In this document: piece after piece, positions 63,832-64,000 of the stretch | Layout: each line of letters opens with the position of its first letter | How positions within the stretch are numbered: the stretch's first letter is position 1 | NCBI RefSeq assembly: GCF_002174455.2 | Contig: NZ_CP147246.1 | Location: 1,143,501-1,207,500 of the forward strand | DNA: 64,000 bases | Source: Enterococcus sp. 9D6_DIV0238 | GTDB taxonomy: Bacteria; Bacillota; Bacilli; Lactobacillales; Enterococcaceae | Direction: 5' to 3' | Translations under genes and position numbers: made by a program | Notes under the pieces: model-generated | Told to the model about the DNA's origin: nothing | Databases searched by the model: none | The model's input: only the letters and a program-made list of their open reading frames with translations

Positions 63832-64000
63832 TTACTCTTCAAATCCTTCTGCTACTGCTTCAGGATAGTTTTCTTCCACAATGGTTGCACAACGGCCGCA
63901 TAAATGAGGTAATTTTTCATCTACTCCTACATCCGTACGAACGGCACGACAACGATCACAAGTTTCACCTTCTGCTTTTTCCACAAGGATCGACATATCT
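63832..64000 (-). CDS. ileS: Isoleucyl-tRNA synthetase, C-terminal end
   Basis: The last 56 codons of a minus-strand gene entering from the right. The C-terminal zinc-finger pattern is present: CDRCRAVRTDVG and HLCGRCATIVEENYPE. These four Cys are typical of bacterial IleRS of the type with a C-terminal zinc site. The rest of the gene and any T-box leader are outside the window. Confidence 0.88.
   Translation of the reverse strand, partial: DMSILVEKAEGETCDRCRAVRTDVGVDEKLPHLCGRCATIVEENYPEAVAEGFEE

Overview
The window reads as chromosomal DNA of a low-GC Gram-positive bacterium, most likely an Enterococcus species. The main reason is a gene order matching the enterococcal polysaccharide antigen (epa) locus with its map / BrkB-family / flavodoxin flank. 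A histidyl T-box, sigma-54/LevR-type PTS control and a GH25 muramidase with wall-binding repeats fit the same assignment. Species cannot be fixed from the sequence alone.

Layout. (1) 1-18.7 kb, minus strand: the epa cluster. It holds a WecA/TagO-type priming enzyme (epaA), three GT2 glycosyltransferases, the four dTDP-L-rhamnose genes (rmlA, rmlC, rmlB, rmlD), a small lipid-sugar module (epaI, epaJ, epaK), a Wzm/Wzt-type exporter (epaL, epaM), two very large glycosyltransferases (epaN, epaO) and membrane proteins (epaP, start of epaQ). (2) 18.8-26 kb: housekeeping genes (BrkB-family protein, methionine aminopeptidase, flavodoxin, TetR regulator, M29 aminopeptidase, secreted ChW-repeat protein, tRNA-Arg(CCT), Eis-like acetyltransferase). 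(3) 26-41.8 kb: three lactose/cellobiose-family PTS units. Each is preceded by a -24/-12 (sigma-54) promoter and palindromic upstream sites, and a LevR/CelR-type activator lies beside the third. (4) Between PTS units, about 31.2-36.8 kb: an AT-rich accessory island with a truncated integrase, decayed genes, a tiny hydrophobic ORF, YciI and TPR proteins, and three lysin-type ORFs that share one nearly identical C-terminal module. (5) 41.8-46.5 kb: DEAD-box helicase, oxidoreductase, sfsA, small membrane-anchored protein, methyltransferase. (6) 46.5-53.3 kb, minus strand: a nine-gene his operon (hisZ-G-D-B-H-A-F-I-E) behind a T-box with a CAC (His) specifier; hisC and a histidinol-phosphatase are absent. 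(7) 53.4-64 kb: regulators (AraC-kinase fusion, MerR/GyrI-like, AraC), TraX-like, MmcQ/YjbR and VOC proteins, then a DtxR-type regulator, zwf and a secreted muramidase, and finally the 3' end of ileS.

How the parts work together. The rml genes make dTDP-rhamnose, the GTs build a rhamnose polymer on undecaprenyl carrier primed by EpaA, and EpaL/EpaM export it. The three PTS units appear to form one regulon of the adjacent sigma-54 activator. The most striking accessory feature is the lysin cluster. The CHAP-type lysin has an in-frame internal Shine-Dalgarno/ATG that would release its 68-residue C-terminal module alone. A separate gene encodes the same 68-residue module just upstream of the GH24 lysozyme, which itself lacks such an internal start. 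This suggests multimeric lysins assembled with free binding subunits.
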